Source: Luteolibacter luteus (GTDB taxonomy: Bacteria; Verrucomicrobiota; Verrucomicrobiia; Verrucomicrobiales; Akkermansiaceae). Taken from it: DNA of 64,000 bases. The number at the start of each line of letters is the position of its first letter. The first letter of the stretch is position 1. Made by a program: the position numbers and the translations under genes. The notes under the pieces are model-generated. The model was not told the DNA's origin. It did no database searches and saw only the letters and a program-made list of their open reading frames with translations. Below, piece after piece: positions 54,026 to 62,577 of this stretch. The stretch is taken from NCBI RefSeq assembly GCF_012913485.1, contig NZ_CP051774.1, positions 186,001-250,000 on the forward strand, in the 5' to 3' direction.

Positions 54026-55254
54026 AGAAAGGACCAATCATATCCATCGCACTCATTGCCAGCGCAGCGCTCGGCGGCTATGTGGCCGGTCGCAGCTCGC
54101 GGGCTCCGTTGACGGACACGGTGATGAAGTGGCAGCAGGAAAGCGCTGTGGATGACCTGCTTTCCGCACCAGAAGACGGGCATGCTTCCGATGCCGCAGC
54201 GCGTCATGCGCGGGCGAAGAAATTGAAGGAGCGCTTCCTCTCGCTGTGGTCGAGTGCGGATCAGCGCAACGGCGATCTCGATACCACGCTCGAAGGCCAG
54301 CGCGTGCTGGATCAATTGAGCACCGGGGAGCTCGCCGAATTCTGCCGTGCGAGCCCGGAGGACTTTTCCCTCCGTGCCCGCTTGCTCGATGAATGGATCA
54401 TGCGCGACGCGCCGGCGGCGCTGGATACGGCGATCCACCTCTTTGCCGAGAAAGGGCTCATCATGCGCTGCATGCAGACCTGGAGAGATCGCGATCCGGA
54501 AGCATTGATCGCTTGGATGAGGATTCAGGAAATGCCGCCTCAATTCGCCGAAGCAAAGGCGACCATCCGCGTGAATCTGATCATGGATCTGACCCGGGAG
54601 GATTTCTCGCGCGCGGAGCAGGAGCTTCCCTATCTGGAGAAGAACGAGATGCAGTTCCTTCTCAAGCGGCTCGCGGCTGCGGCGGGGGCGGATCCGGAAA
54701 AAAGCGCACACGTGAAGGAACTCGCCGCGAAGTATGCTCCCGCCTACTCAGCCGAGCTTGAGAAGACGAGCTTCCGCGCCATGGCAGGTCGCGACCCCGA
54801 GGCCGCCGCACAGCATCTGGAAGCGATAGGCCTGAGCGGCAGCGAGAGAACGGAGATGGAGGTGACTTACTTGGAAGGCATGGTCCATCGGCCGGTGAAG
54901 GAGGCCTATCAGGCGTGGATGGATATCCGCGATCCGGCATCGCCCATCCCGGAGCGGGTGTGGGATGGCTTCAATTCGAATTTCATCTTCAAGCCGGATG
55001 AGATGCGCGGCTGGCTCGACACGCTGGAGCCCGGCCCGGTGCGCGATGCCTTTTATGAAAAGAGCCTGTCGCATCTCGCGGCGCACGGGCATTTCGACCA
55101 GGCGGCGAAGTTCACCACCACGATCGAGGATTCGGCGATCCGCAGTGCGGCCTTGAAGAGCCTGCAAAAGCTGTGGACGCAATCGAATGCGGAAGCGGCA
55201 AAGTCGTGGTCTGCCGGTTTGCCGGAGAGTGATCGGGCCGCGCTTGAACACTGA
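54022..55254 (+). CDS. Array protein type B, pair 2
   Basis: A predicted 410-residue protein. Helix 4-22 ends GGYVAGRSSR. Repeats: WIMRDAPAALDTAIHLF, WRDRDPEALIAWMR and MAGRDPEAAAQHLEAIG. Type B marks: IPERVWDGFNSNFIFKPDEM, LEPGPVRDAFYEKSLSHLAA and a terminal WTQSNAEAAKSWSAGLPES. TVMKWQQESAVDD after the helix also occurs in the pair 3 type B protein as AARWQQESPG, showing recent shared origin. Six bases separate it from the next type A gene. Confidence 0.85.
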   Translation: MKKGPIISIALIASAALGGYVAGRSSRAPLTDTVMKWQQESAVDDLLSAPEDGHASDAAARHARAKKLKERFLSLWSSADQRNGDLDTTLEGQRVLDQLSTGELAEFCRASPEDFSLRARLLDEWIMRDAPAALDTAIHLFAEKGLIMRCMQTWRDRDPEALIAWMRIQEMPPQFAEAKATIRVNLIMDLTREDFSRAEQELPYLEKNEMQFLLKRLAAAAGADPEKSAHVKELAAKYAPAYSAELEKTSFRAMAGRDPEAAAQHLEAIGLSGSERTEMEVTYLEGMVHRPVKEAYQAWMDIRDPASPIPERVWDGFNSNFIFKPDEMRGWLDTLEPGPVRDAFYEKSLSHLAAHGHFDQAAKFTTTIEDSAIRSAALKSLQKLWTQSNAEAAKSWSAGLPESDRAALEH

Positions 55255-55260
55255 TCTACC

Positions 55261-56469
55261 ATGAAGCCAAAGTTTGCCAGCTACCTGCTCATCGCCGCCT
55301 TGGCGGGCCTCGCCTCATGGGCTGCCTTTCGCGCGGGCAAAGGTCATGGGGCTGTCGCTGCGATGTTCGCCGCCAAGCCCTCGGCAGGGACGAAGGCGAG
55401 CCAGCGAGAGGCCCGGGAACGCAGCACCGTGAGGAAAGTCGAGGTCTCCGAGATCCGCCGTTTCATGGGAAGGAACCTGGAGGACGCCACCACTGAGGAA
55501 CTCCTCGAAGCGTGGGAACTGATCCGCAGTTTCTCAAAGAGCCAAGTGAAGGAAGGCTTGGAGATCACCGGACGAGCTTGGGATGGCGCGAACCCGAACC
55601 TGCTCGCACTGATGCTCTACACCCGCTGGTCGGAGCTGGATCCGGAGCCTGCGGTGAAGTCGGCACAAGGGCTCCCCGAGGAGGGCGCGGCGCGCACCTT
55701 TGGCGGGGTCGCCCTGTGGAATTGGGTGAAGAGCGATCCCGAAGCCGCCTACCTCTGGACCAAGAAGAACGAGGAGTTCGCCAAGAATTGCAATCACGAC
55801 ACCATGATCGCGGCGATGCTGGTTACGGAACCGGTAGGATCCGCTCTGGAGAAGGCCAAGCTGCTGGGGGACGAGGTGCTGCGGATGACCATGTCCCATT
55901 TCGCGGGTGCGGCTGCGGGAGATGAAGAAAAGCGGGCCATCTTCATCGCGGAGGCAGCGAAGCTTCCGGGAGAATACAAGGACATGGCTGTCTTTCAGAT
56001 GCATAGCGATTGGGCGCTCGATGATCCGGAGAAGGCGCTCTCATCCGTGGAAGGAGCCTTTGACAATGAAGATTTGAAGAAACGAGCAGCCGAGACCATC
56101 GTCTCCGCTTGGGCGAAGCGTGATCCCCAACAAGCGCTCGCGTGGCTGGGTGCAAATCCTCCACCTAATCTCATCGAGCAACAGGCTTCCATCTGGAAGC
56201 GCTGGGTCACGGAGATGCCGGACTCCGCGCAGCTCTGGCTGAGCCAGCAAGGCGACTCCCCTGCCCTCGCGGAAACGATCGTGCGCCAGATCCAAAGCCG
56301 CCAGTTGAACCAGACACTCGGCATCGGCGGAAAGGCCGCAAGACGCGAGAAGGAGGCGCTACGCCAGACCTATCGCTTGTGGGCCGTCGCGAAGCCTGAG
56401 CAGGCAAAAGAGTGGCTGAAGAACGCCGACCCGCAGGTGGTACTCACATTGACCAGCTCCGAACCATGA
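55261..56469 (+). CDS. Array protein type A, pair 3
   Basis: A predicted 402-residue protein. Helix about 6-22 ending AAFRAGKGHG, so here Tyr is replaced by Phe. WELIRSFSKSQVKEGLEI marks type A. Repeats begin at W123 and W155 (WSELDPEPAVKSAQ, WVKSDPEAAYLWTKKN) and recur as WALDDPEKALSSVE, WAKRDPQQALAWLGANP and WVTEMPDSAQLWL. It ends WLKNADPQVVLTLTS, nearly the same as the pair 1 protein. The stop overlaps its type B partner by ATGA. Confidence 0.85.
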   Translation: MKPKFASYLLIAALAGLASWAAFRAGKGHGAVAAMFAAKPSAGTKASQREARERSTVRKVEVSEIRRFMGRNLEDATTEELLEAWELIRSFSKSQVKEGLEITGRAWDGANPNLLALMLYTRWSELDPEPAVKSAQGLPEEGAARTFGGVALWNWVKSDPEAAYLWTKKNEEFAKNCNHDTMIAAMLVTEPVGSALEKAKLLGDEVLRMTMSHFAGAAAGDEEKRAIFIAEAAKLPGEYKDMAVFQMHSDWALDDPEKALSSVEGAFDNEDLKKRAAETIVSAWAKRDPQQALAWLGANPPPNLIEQQASIWKRWVTEMPDSAQLWLSQQGDSPALAETIVRQIQSRQLNQTLGIGGKAARREKEALRQTYRLWAVAKPEQAKEWLKNADPQVVLTLTSSEP

Positions 56470-57752
56470 AACGCGCACTCATCCAGCAACTTTCGCTCGC
56501 CCTGGCCGTGATCGGCGGCAGTGCGGCGATTTCCTATGGCATCGGGCGCTCGATGCGCGAGGAGCCTGCAGAGGCCGCGGCGCGCTGGCAGCAGGAAAGC
56601 CCCGGCTTGTCGCTTTCGGCGGGCGATCCAGCGGGAGACTCCGCGCTTCTATCTTCCGCGGATGCCACGCTTTCGCCCGAAGAACGGGCGAAGAAGGTCG
56701 CAGCGATCAAACAGCGCATCTCCGCGCTCTGGGCTTCTCCCCCCTACATCGTGATGGACTGCGAGGCAGAGCGGGAGTCGCATGCACTGCTGAAGCAGTT
56801 GGATACGGATGAACTCAAGGCGATGCTCCGCGAGACGAAGATTGGGACACAGCGGATCGCGAGCCACATCATCCGCACCCGGGTCTCGGAAGCCTTGATC
56901 GCGCGAGGCGAAGGACCGGCCGCGTTGGAAGAAAGCATGACTTATCTGGCGGATAGCATGAACCCGTTCCAGACCTTCGGGACTTGGGCGAAGCGAGATC
57001 CCGAGAAGGCATTCGCGTGGCTCCGCGATGCCAAGCTCTCCCCCGAACTGGAGGAGAAGCGCTCCGGGATGCAGATCAATGCCCTCTATAACTTCGCGAA
57101 GAAGGACTTCGCCCGGGCTGCCGCGGAGCTTTCCTACATCGCGCAGGAGGACAAGCGCTGGGCGCTGAATACCCTCGCAGGTGCAGCGCAGGGTCAGGAG
57201 GCGGAGGCGCTGCTAAAGGAACTCGTGGCGACCCATGATCCGGATGCAGCGATGGAAATCGAGCGATCAAAGGTGAACGACCTGGCGAAGGATGACCCGG
57301 CGGCAGCGCTGGAACACATCGCCGGGCTGGATCTGCCCGCAGAGCAGAAAGCCGAGCTGGAGATCGCGCAACTGGCCGCGATGAGCCACAAGTCCGTGGC
57401 GGAGGCCTACGATGCATGGCTCTTACGCCACGAAGACACGGATCCCATCCCGGAGCGCATGTGGCAGCAGCTCGATACGAACTTCGTCTTCCAGAATGCG
57501 GACACAATGAAGTGGCTGGACTCGATGCCGCCTGGTGCGACGCGCGATGCCTTCTATCGCCGCGGCGTGCGCCTGCTGGCCTCACGGCAGGACTTCGACA
57601 AGGCCGCCGCCTATGCCTCGACGATCGAGTCCCCGGAGGACCGCCGGCTCACGCTGAGGATGCTATCCACCATGTGGGGAGAGACCAACGCCTCTGCCGC
57701 GAAGACTTGGCGGGACGGACTGTCGCCCACGGACCGGCAGCAGCTTGACTAG
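56466..57752 (+). CDS. Array protein type B, pair 3
   Basis: A predicted 428-residue protein. Helix about 8-25 ends ISYGIGRSMRE. Repeats: WAKRDPEKAFAWLRDAK and LAKDDPAAALEHIAGLD. Type B marks: CEAERESHALLKQLDTDELK, IPERMWQQLDTNFVFQNADT, PPGATRDAFYRRGVRLLASR and a terminal WGETNASAAKTWRDG. It keeps the ATGA junction with its partner; 24 bases separate it from pair 4. Confidence 0.85.
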   Translation: MKRALIQQLSLALAVIGGSAAISYGIGRSMREEPAEAAARWQQESPGLSLSAGDPAGDSALLSSADATLSPEERAKKVAAIKQRISALWASPPYIVMDCEAERESHALLKQLDTDELKAMLRETKIGTQRIASHIIRTRVSEALIARGEGPAALEESMTYLADSMNPFQTFGTWAKRDPEKAFAWLRDAKLSPELEEKRSGMQINALYNFAKKDFARAAAELSYIAQEDKRWALNTLAGAAQGQEAEALLKELVATHDPDAAMEIERSKVNDLAKDDPAAALEHIAGLDLPAEQKAELEIAQLAAMSHKSVAEAYDAWLLRHEDTDPIPERMWQQLDTNFVFQNADTMKWLDSMPPGATRDAFYRRGVRLLASRQDFDKAAAYASTIESPEDRRLTLRMLSTMWGETNASAAKTWRDGLSPTDRQQLD

Positions 57753-57776
57753 GATCTTCCTTTTTCGAAACCCACG

Positions 57777-59000
57777 ATGAGATCCTCCCGCATCTACCCC
57801 CTTTTGCTCGCCGCCCTGATCGTGGCGGGCGGCTCCGCAGGCTACTTGCTTGGCAAGCCCAAGGACGGGAGCAAGATCACGACCGCAAGCATTGCAGGCG
57901 ATGCCACCCATGCGAGTGAACCGAAGGATGCAAGCGATGACGCGTCGTCGAAGAAAGCCGCGCTCTCTGTGATAGCGAAGCTGAAGGCAGATGACCCGAC
58001 CGGTCGCGACACCGGCAAGCAGATCGCGGCATGGGAGAAGATCCGCGGCTTCACGGTGGAGGAATGTCTCGCGGCCCTGGATGCAGATGGCGAGAAGGCA
58101 ACGCCGACGACCCAGAATGAGGCGGCCTTCATGCTCTACTTTCGTCTCGCCGAGCTTGATCCCCATCTCGCCTTGAAGCGGGCAGGCGGCCTTGCCTCGC
58201 CCTTGGACGGGCACTTCATGCGACCTATCTTCGCTGCATGGTTCAGGAAGGATCCTGAGGCGGCCTACAGCGAAGCCTCGAAGCTTCCTGACTCATTGCG
58301 GGAGAACCTCCGCATCACGGAGATGATGTATTCCACCCTGCTCTCCATGCCGCCGGATGAAATGATGAAGCGAGCGGAGGGAAAGGATCCGGAGGTTCGA
58401 CAAAATCTCATCGCCGCCATGGCAGAGCTTTCCGCAAGGGATCCAGCGCAGCGGGATGCCTTCTTGAAGAGGCTGGAAGGCTATGGGGGAGACGAGCGCT
58501 ATTACGGCATGAGAACGCTTCTCCGCACCTGGGCTGCCAAAGACCCCGCGGCCGTGTTGGAGAACTGGGATAGCTACCAATTCCAGGATCGCCCCGGGCA
58601 GGGCACCACTCGCGATGAGATCATTGGACGCTGGGCGTTCAAGAATGCTCCGGAAGCACTGGGCTGGATGGATACCCACCCCGACAAGGTGCAGTTTTCC
58701 CAGCAAGTCGATGCCTTCCGCCGCTGGACGGACCGGGACCGCGCTGCCGCCGACCAATGGCTGGAAGGACGTGCCGAACCACAAGCCATCGCCGCGGAGA
58801 TGGTGAAGCAAAAGCATGCCAACCTTCTCCGCTCAGGCCACATGTATGGGGAGCAATATAAGGAGAAGCACTTCGATCAAGCCCGCGGTTATTATCGCGT
58901 CTGGTCAAAGGCGGATCCCGACGGCGCCGCCCAATGGCTCTCCGGCATCGATGCCGCCTCCGCAGCCTCCATCAAGGGAAATGCCGATGAAAGCCGCTGA
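57777..59000 (+). CDS. Array protein type A, pair 4
   Basis: A predicted 407-residue protein, the most divergent type A copy. Helix about 7-24 ending AGYLLGKPK. WEKIRGFTVEECLAALDA corresponds to the type A mark. Repeats include LAELDPHLALKRAG, WFRKDPEAAYSEASKLP, WAAKDPAAVLENWD, WAFKNAPEALGWMDTHP and WSKADPDGAAQWLSGID. The 3' end overlaps the type B start by 14 bases, longer than the ATGA of the other pairs. Confidence 0.85.
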   Translation: MRSSRIYPLLLAALIVAGGSAGYLLGKPKDGSKITTASIAGDATHASEPKDASDDASSKKAALSVIAKLKADDPTGRDTGKQIAAWEKIRGFTVEECLAALDADGEKATPTTQNEAAFMLYFRLAELDPHLALKRAGGLASPLDGHFMRPIFAAWFRKDPEAAYSEASKLPDSLRENLRITEMMYSTLLSMPPDEMMKRAEGKDPEVRQNLIAAMAELSARDPAQRDAFLKRLEGYGGDERYYGMRTLLRTWAAKDPAAVLENWDSYQFQDRPGQGTTRDEIIGRWAFKNAPEALGWMDTHPDKVQFSQQVDAFRRWTDRDRAAADQWLEGRAEPQAIAAEMVKQKHANLLRSGHMYGEQYKEKHFDQARGYYRVWSKADPDGAAQWLSGIDAASAASIKGNADESR

Positions 59001-60234
59001 CGTTCCTCTCCGCCATCGCGCGATTCTTGCCACTACGGCCACGCTGCTATCCGGCGCGATCGGCTACGGCATCTCCCGTCATTCATCGGCAGGGAGCACG
59101 CTCCGTCCTGCCAATACCGGCTCGCCGGGCGCGGAAGATGCGATGAGTGACAAGGCGATCCCCTCGCCCGCAGGAGACAAGAATCCAACGGAACGCCGGG
59201 CCCACTTGTCGAGGCTTCGATCCAAGCTCCTTCTGGAGATCCGTAGTTCGCCGAATATCTACGTCGATTACGAGCTCAAGCGGGAGCTGCATCGTCAACT
59301 CGCCGTACTCAGTGCCGAGGAATTGGCGGAGCTCTTCAACACTCCGATGGAGGGAAGGAGCCAGGAAGTCCGCGAACTACAGAACTGGATCCTCAATGCC
59401 TGGGTCTTGAAAGATCCCGCTGCCGCCTTGCAAGCCAGCGGCGAGGGCTGTGTTCACGTCTTCAATCACTGGGGATTCGCGGATCACGAGGCGGCGCTAA
59501 CCTGGCTGCGAGATGCCAAATTGACCGGGCCTCTGGAAGGGAAGCGGTTGAACATGCGCCTCAATTTCCTCGTATGGTTGGCGAGAATCGATTTCGAGCG
59601 GGCGAAGCAGGAATGGCCCTACATGGACGAGGCGGAGCGCAAGTTCACTCTCGGTGCATGGACTGACTCGTCCGAAGACTTTCTCGGGCATCGGGAGGCC
59701 CTGCTCGATTTCATCGGCGAGCAGATGAACGTCTCGGATGGAAAGAGCATCGACCGCGAAGTTCTGGCGCGGCTTGCGGCGGTGGACGTGGAGGCCGCGC
59801 GACGGAAAGTGGAGGGCATCGAGAACTCACCGGCGGAGCGCGCCGAACTGGAGGTGGCCATCCTGAAGGGCGTGGTCCGGCGGGATACGAAGACGGCCCT
59901 CGCCAACTGGCTTGAGCATCACCCCAAGGATCAGGCGGTTCCCGAGAGTTTCACCGAGGTATTGGGGCATGGCTTTCTCTATAAGGAGGAGGAGACGACG
60001 CAGTGGTTGGATTCTCTACCGCCCGGCTCGATGCGTGATCTCATGCATGAGAAAGGCAGCCGGCTCGTTGCTTCACGCGGGAAGTTCGATAAGGCTGCCG
60101 CCTATATCGATGACATCGCCGATCCGCGGAGGAAGGAGAACGCCACCGCGGTTCTCAAGACTCTGTGGATGGAGGCTGATCCGGCGAAGGCGACGGAGTG
60201 GTTGAACAAGAACGGATCGGCTGAAGGAAAGTGA
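58987..60234 (+). CDS. Array protein type B, pair 4
   Basis: A predicted 415-residue protein. I choose ATG 58987 since AAGGGA lies 7 bases upstream; ATG 58981 is also in frame. Helix about 12-27 ending IGYGISRHSS. YELKRELHRQLAVLSAEELA matches the type B helical block. Repeats: WVLKDPAAALQASG and FADHEAALTWLRDAK. PPGSMRDLMHEKGSRLVASR is the type B mark. It ends WMEADPAKATEWLNKN. A 63-base gap follows. Confidence 0.85.
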   Translation: MKAADVPLRHRAILATTATLLSGAIGYGISRHSSAGSTLRPANTGSPGAEDAMSDKAIPSPAGDKNPTERRAHLSRLRSKLLLEIRSSPNIYVDYELKRELHRQLAVLSAEELAELFNTPMEGRSQEVRELQNWILNAWVLKDPAAALQASGEGCVHVFNHWGFADHEAALTWLRDAKLTGPLEGKRLNMRLNFLVWLARIDFERAKQEWPYMDEAERKFTLGAWTDSSEDFLGHREALLDFIGEQMNVSDGKSIDREVLARLAAVDVEAARRKVEGIENSPAERAELEVAILKGVVRRDTKTALANWLEHHPKDQAVPESFTEVLGHGFLYKEEETTQWLDSLPPGSMRDLMHEKGSRLVASRGKFDKAAAYIDDIADPRRKENATAVLKTLWMEADPAKATEWLNKNGSAEGK

Positions 60235-60297
60235 GCCCGCGTGGGACGGTGTTCCTTCAGATCCGACAAATCATCTCTCCTCCGGCATTTTCCTTAC

Positions 60298-61329
60298 ATG
60301 AAACCGCGCTGGCTGCTGCTCTCGCTTCCCTTGGCGGCAACTTTGTTCCTGCTGCTCCGGCCCAAGCCCGCGGAAACCGGCGCTAGTCCTGCGGAATCTA
60401 ACAGGGACACGAAGCATTCATCCCTTTCCTCCGAGGCAGGACCCGCGGCCACGGCACGCCATGCGAGGGACGCCGGGGATCCATCGGACATGGAAGAGCG
60501 AAAGGCCCGCGTGAAGGAGCTGCTGCGCAAGAAGCTTGAGAGCAATCTGCCGGAGGAGGAGCAGCTGGATGAATGCCGCAAGGTGATCGCACAGCTCGGA
60601 CGGATTGCCGACTTCAAGGAGGTGCTTGCCATTCTCGAAGAATTAACCGCTTACAACCGCCCCTACCGGGACATCCTGCTTTTCGCCGTTTTCGAGACGT
60701 CCCGGCAGAGCGTCTCCGAATTGGTCGGGATCGCGAAAGGCATGCCCGACGAAGACAAGGTCACTGGCATTGTCGGCATCTCGGAAAAGATGCGGCTCGA
60801 AGAGCTGTCCTATGCCGAGCTGGGTAAAATCCACGAGCTGGCAAATGACCCACGCGGTGCCCAGGCTTTCGCGGTGGTGCTCGATCTCCATTCCAAGATC
60901 CCTCCCGATGCCGCAGCAAAGAAGAAGTTCCTGGGCGAACTCGCCGACATCGCGCGATCTCTTCCCGAAGACCGCAGTGCTGGCTTTCTGGTGGCCTTGG
61001 CAGAGGCCGTCCGGCACGACACGCCGGCAGCCGCTTGGGGAATGCTCTCAGGCGCGGAGGATCCGGCACTAAGCCCGGAGGAAGCGAGCGCGAAGACCCT
61101 GTCCCTCATGCTGGAAAGGGATCCTAGTGCCGCCATGTCCAGCCTTCTCCGGGGCCGCCCCACATCGACCGATGAGCTGGAGTCGTCCCTCACCTACTGG
61201 GTCGCGAGAGATCCCGCGGCTGCGGCCGAATGGTATCGCGTGAGTTCCGAAATGTTGATCGGAGCACAAGCCGAACGGCTCGCGAAGATCATGCAGGGAG
61301 TCGCTGAGGCGAAGGCAGAGGGAAAATGA
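60298..61329 (+). CDS. W-x3-DP family protein closing the plus-strand array
   Basis: A predicted 343-residue protein from ATG 60298; ORF codons upstream (from 60241) look random. A hydrophobic N terminus (WLLLSLPLAATLFLLL) is followed by RPK without the Gly-Tyr motif. The body is helical; clear family repeats occur only late: LERDPSAAMSSLLRG and WVARDPAAAAEWYRVSS. It is neither type A nor type B, though the start of its helical block (RVKELLRKKLESNLPEEEQL) recalls type B. It is convergent with the type C gene, 22 bases apart. Confidence 0.8.
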   Translation: MKPRWLLLSLPLAATLFLLLRPKPAETGASPAESNRDTKHSSLSSEAGPAATARHARDAGDPSDMEERKARVKELLRKKLESNLPEEEQLDECRKVIAQLGRIADFKEVLAILEELTAYNRPYRDILLFAVFETSRQSVSELVGIAKGMPDEDKVTGIVGISEKMRLEELSYAELGKIHELANDPRGAQAFAVVLDLHSKIPPDAAAKKKFLGELADIARSLPEDRSAGFLVALAEAVRHDTPAAAWGMLSGAEDPALSPEEASAKTLSLMLERDPSAAMSSLLRGRPTSTDELESSLTYWVARDPAAAAEWYRVSSEMLIGAQAERLAKIMQGVAEAKAEGK

Positions 61330-61351
61330 TGCGCTTATCAGCGCGAGTCCT

Positions 61352-62521
61352 CTAGCGAATCCCCCACGCCTTCTCGACCATGTCGCGCCACGAGGCGCGG
61401 GCTTTGGTTTCCACCGGAGAGCTTCCCTCGCGTGCCCACCGTTGGTCTGCCTGATCGAGCAGCTCCCGGCGTTCCACCAGCGGCAGGGTGGACCATGATT
61501 CATCGATGGATTCGAGGCCTCGGGTTTCCCACAGCACGTTCTCCAGATAAAAGCCACGCCGATCCATCAGGTCGGCGGATTTCAGTATGTCCGGGGAGAG
61601 TTTTCCCGAAGTGCCGGAGGAGAGGTTCTTCCACGTGCGATCGATCATTTCCTCAGGCATGCCTTCCACCATCTGGAGCACCCGCGCACGGGTGGCATCA
61701 TCCATCGGCACCTTGGCGAGGGTCCCCAGCGTTTCCCCTGCTTCGGTCTGCTGGTATTCGACCTGCAGATACTCCGGATGCGCGACCAGCCACTCCGCCG
61801 CGGCCTCCGGATCACGCTTGGCCCAAGTGGGCAGCATGTCCTCTGTCATCGTGTAGGGCTGTGGACCGCCAGAGGCCATGTGATCGAGCACCTTCCGGAA
61901 ATCGAAATCCGGCGCGTAGTCCACAAACATCAGCTCATTCGCTTCCTTCTGCGGGATACTGGCGAATACCTTCAGCAGTTGGTCCGCGGATATCCCCGCG
62001 GCGGCCTTGCTGCACTCCGAGATCACGCCGAAGCCCCAGATCTTGTGATCGAATTCCGAACGATGCTTCTGCCATTCCTCCAGTGCCTTCCACGGATCCT
62101 GCTCGGCGAGCTTCATCAGGAGCATCTCTCCCACGTGGTCACGCGCTTTTCCCGCTTCCATGCCCCGCGCACGTTCCCAAGCCCCCCAACCGAGCCGGTC
62201 GATCAACTCGTCCTGCACGAGTCCCCATGCCTCGATCCGCACATTCGGCATGCTCGCCAGCCAGCGCCATAGTGCCTCGGTATCACTCGCAGCAATGCTG
62301 CGCTTCAGAATGAGCTTTCGATCCGCTTCATCCTTTGCCGCGGAAATATCCGCCGGAGTCCATGAGCCCCCCGAAGCTTTTCCGCGCGAGCCGGACTTCG
62401 CAACGACTCCCGGTGCTGCCGCGGCTGGTTCCCCACGGTGCCCGAGAGAGTATCCGGCGGCGAGGCACGCGACGCATGCCCCGAGATAAAGAAGCGGATG
62501 AACCGTGATCTTTCCAGCCAC
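61352..62521 (-). CDS. W-x3-DP family protein, type C (right copy)
   Basis: A predicted 389-residue single-pass protein. Helix (LLYLGACVACLAAGYSLGHR) with a Gly-Tyr-x-x-Gly end. It is a full-length relative of the protein at 46583. Repeats: LAEQDPWKALEEWQKHR and WAKRDPEAAAEWLVAHPEYL, and the C-terminal third ends with EKAWGIR where the left copy ends with LDGWNGMN. Together with the gene at 62578 it forms a minus-strand unit; 56 bases separate them. Confidence 0.85.
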   Translation of the reverse strand: MAGKITVHPLLYLGACVACLAAGYSLGHRGEPAAAAPGVVAKSGSRGKASGGSWTPADISAAKDEADRKLILKRSIAASDTEALWRWLASMPNVRIEAWGLVQDELIDRLGWGAWERARGMEAGKARDHVGEMLLMKLAEQDPWKALEEWQKHRSEFDHKIWGFGVISECSKAAAGISADQLLKVFASIPQKEANELMFVDYAPDFDFRKVLDHMASGGPQPYTMTEDMLPTWAKRDPEAAAEWLVAHPEYLQVEYQQTEAGETLGTLAKVPMDDATRARVLQMVEGMPEEMIDRTWKNLSSGTSGKLSPDILKSADLMDRRGFYLENVLWETRGLESIDESWSTLPLVERRELLDQADQRWAREGSSPVETKARASWRDMVEKAWGIR

Positions 62522-62577
62522 GCCCTATCCTCTCCTAGGAATGCAGATGGAAGTCAATCCGCGCTCCGCTTCATCTA

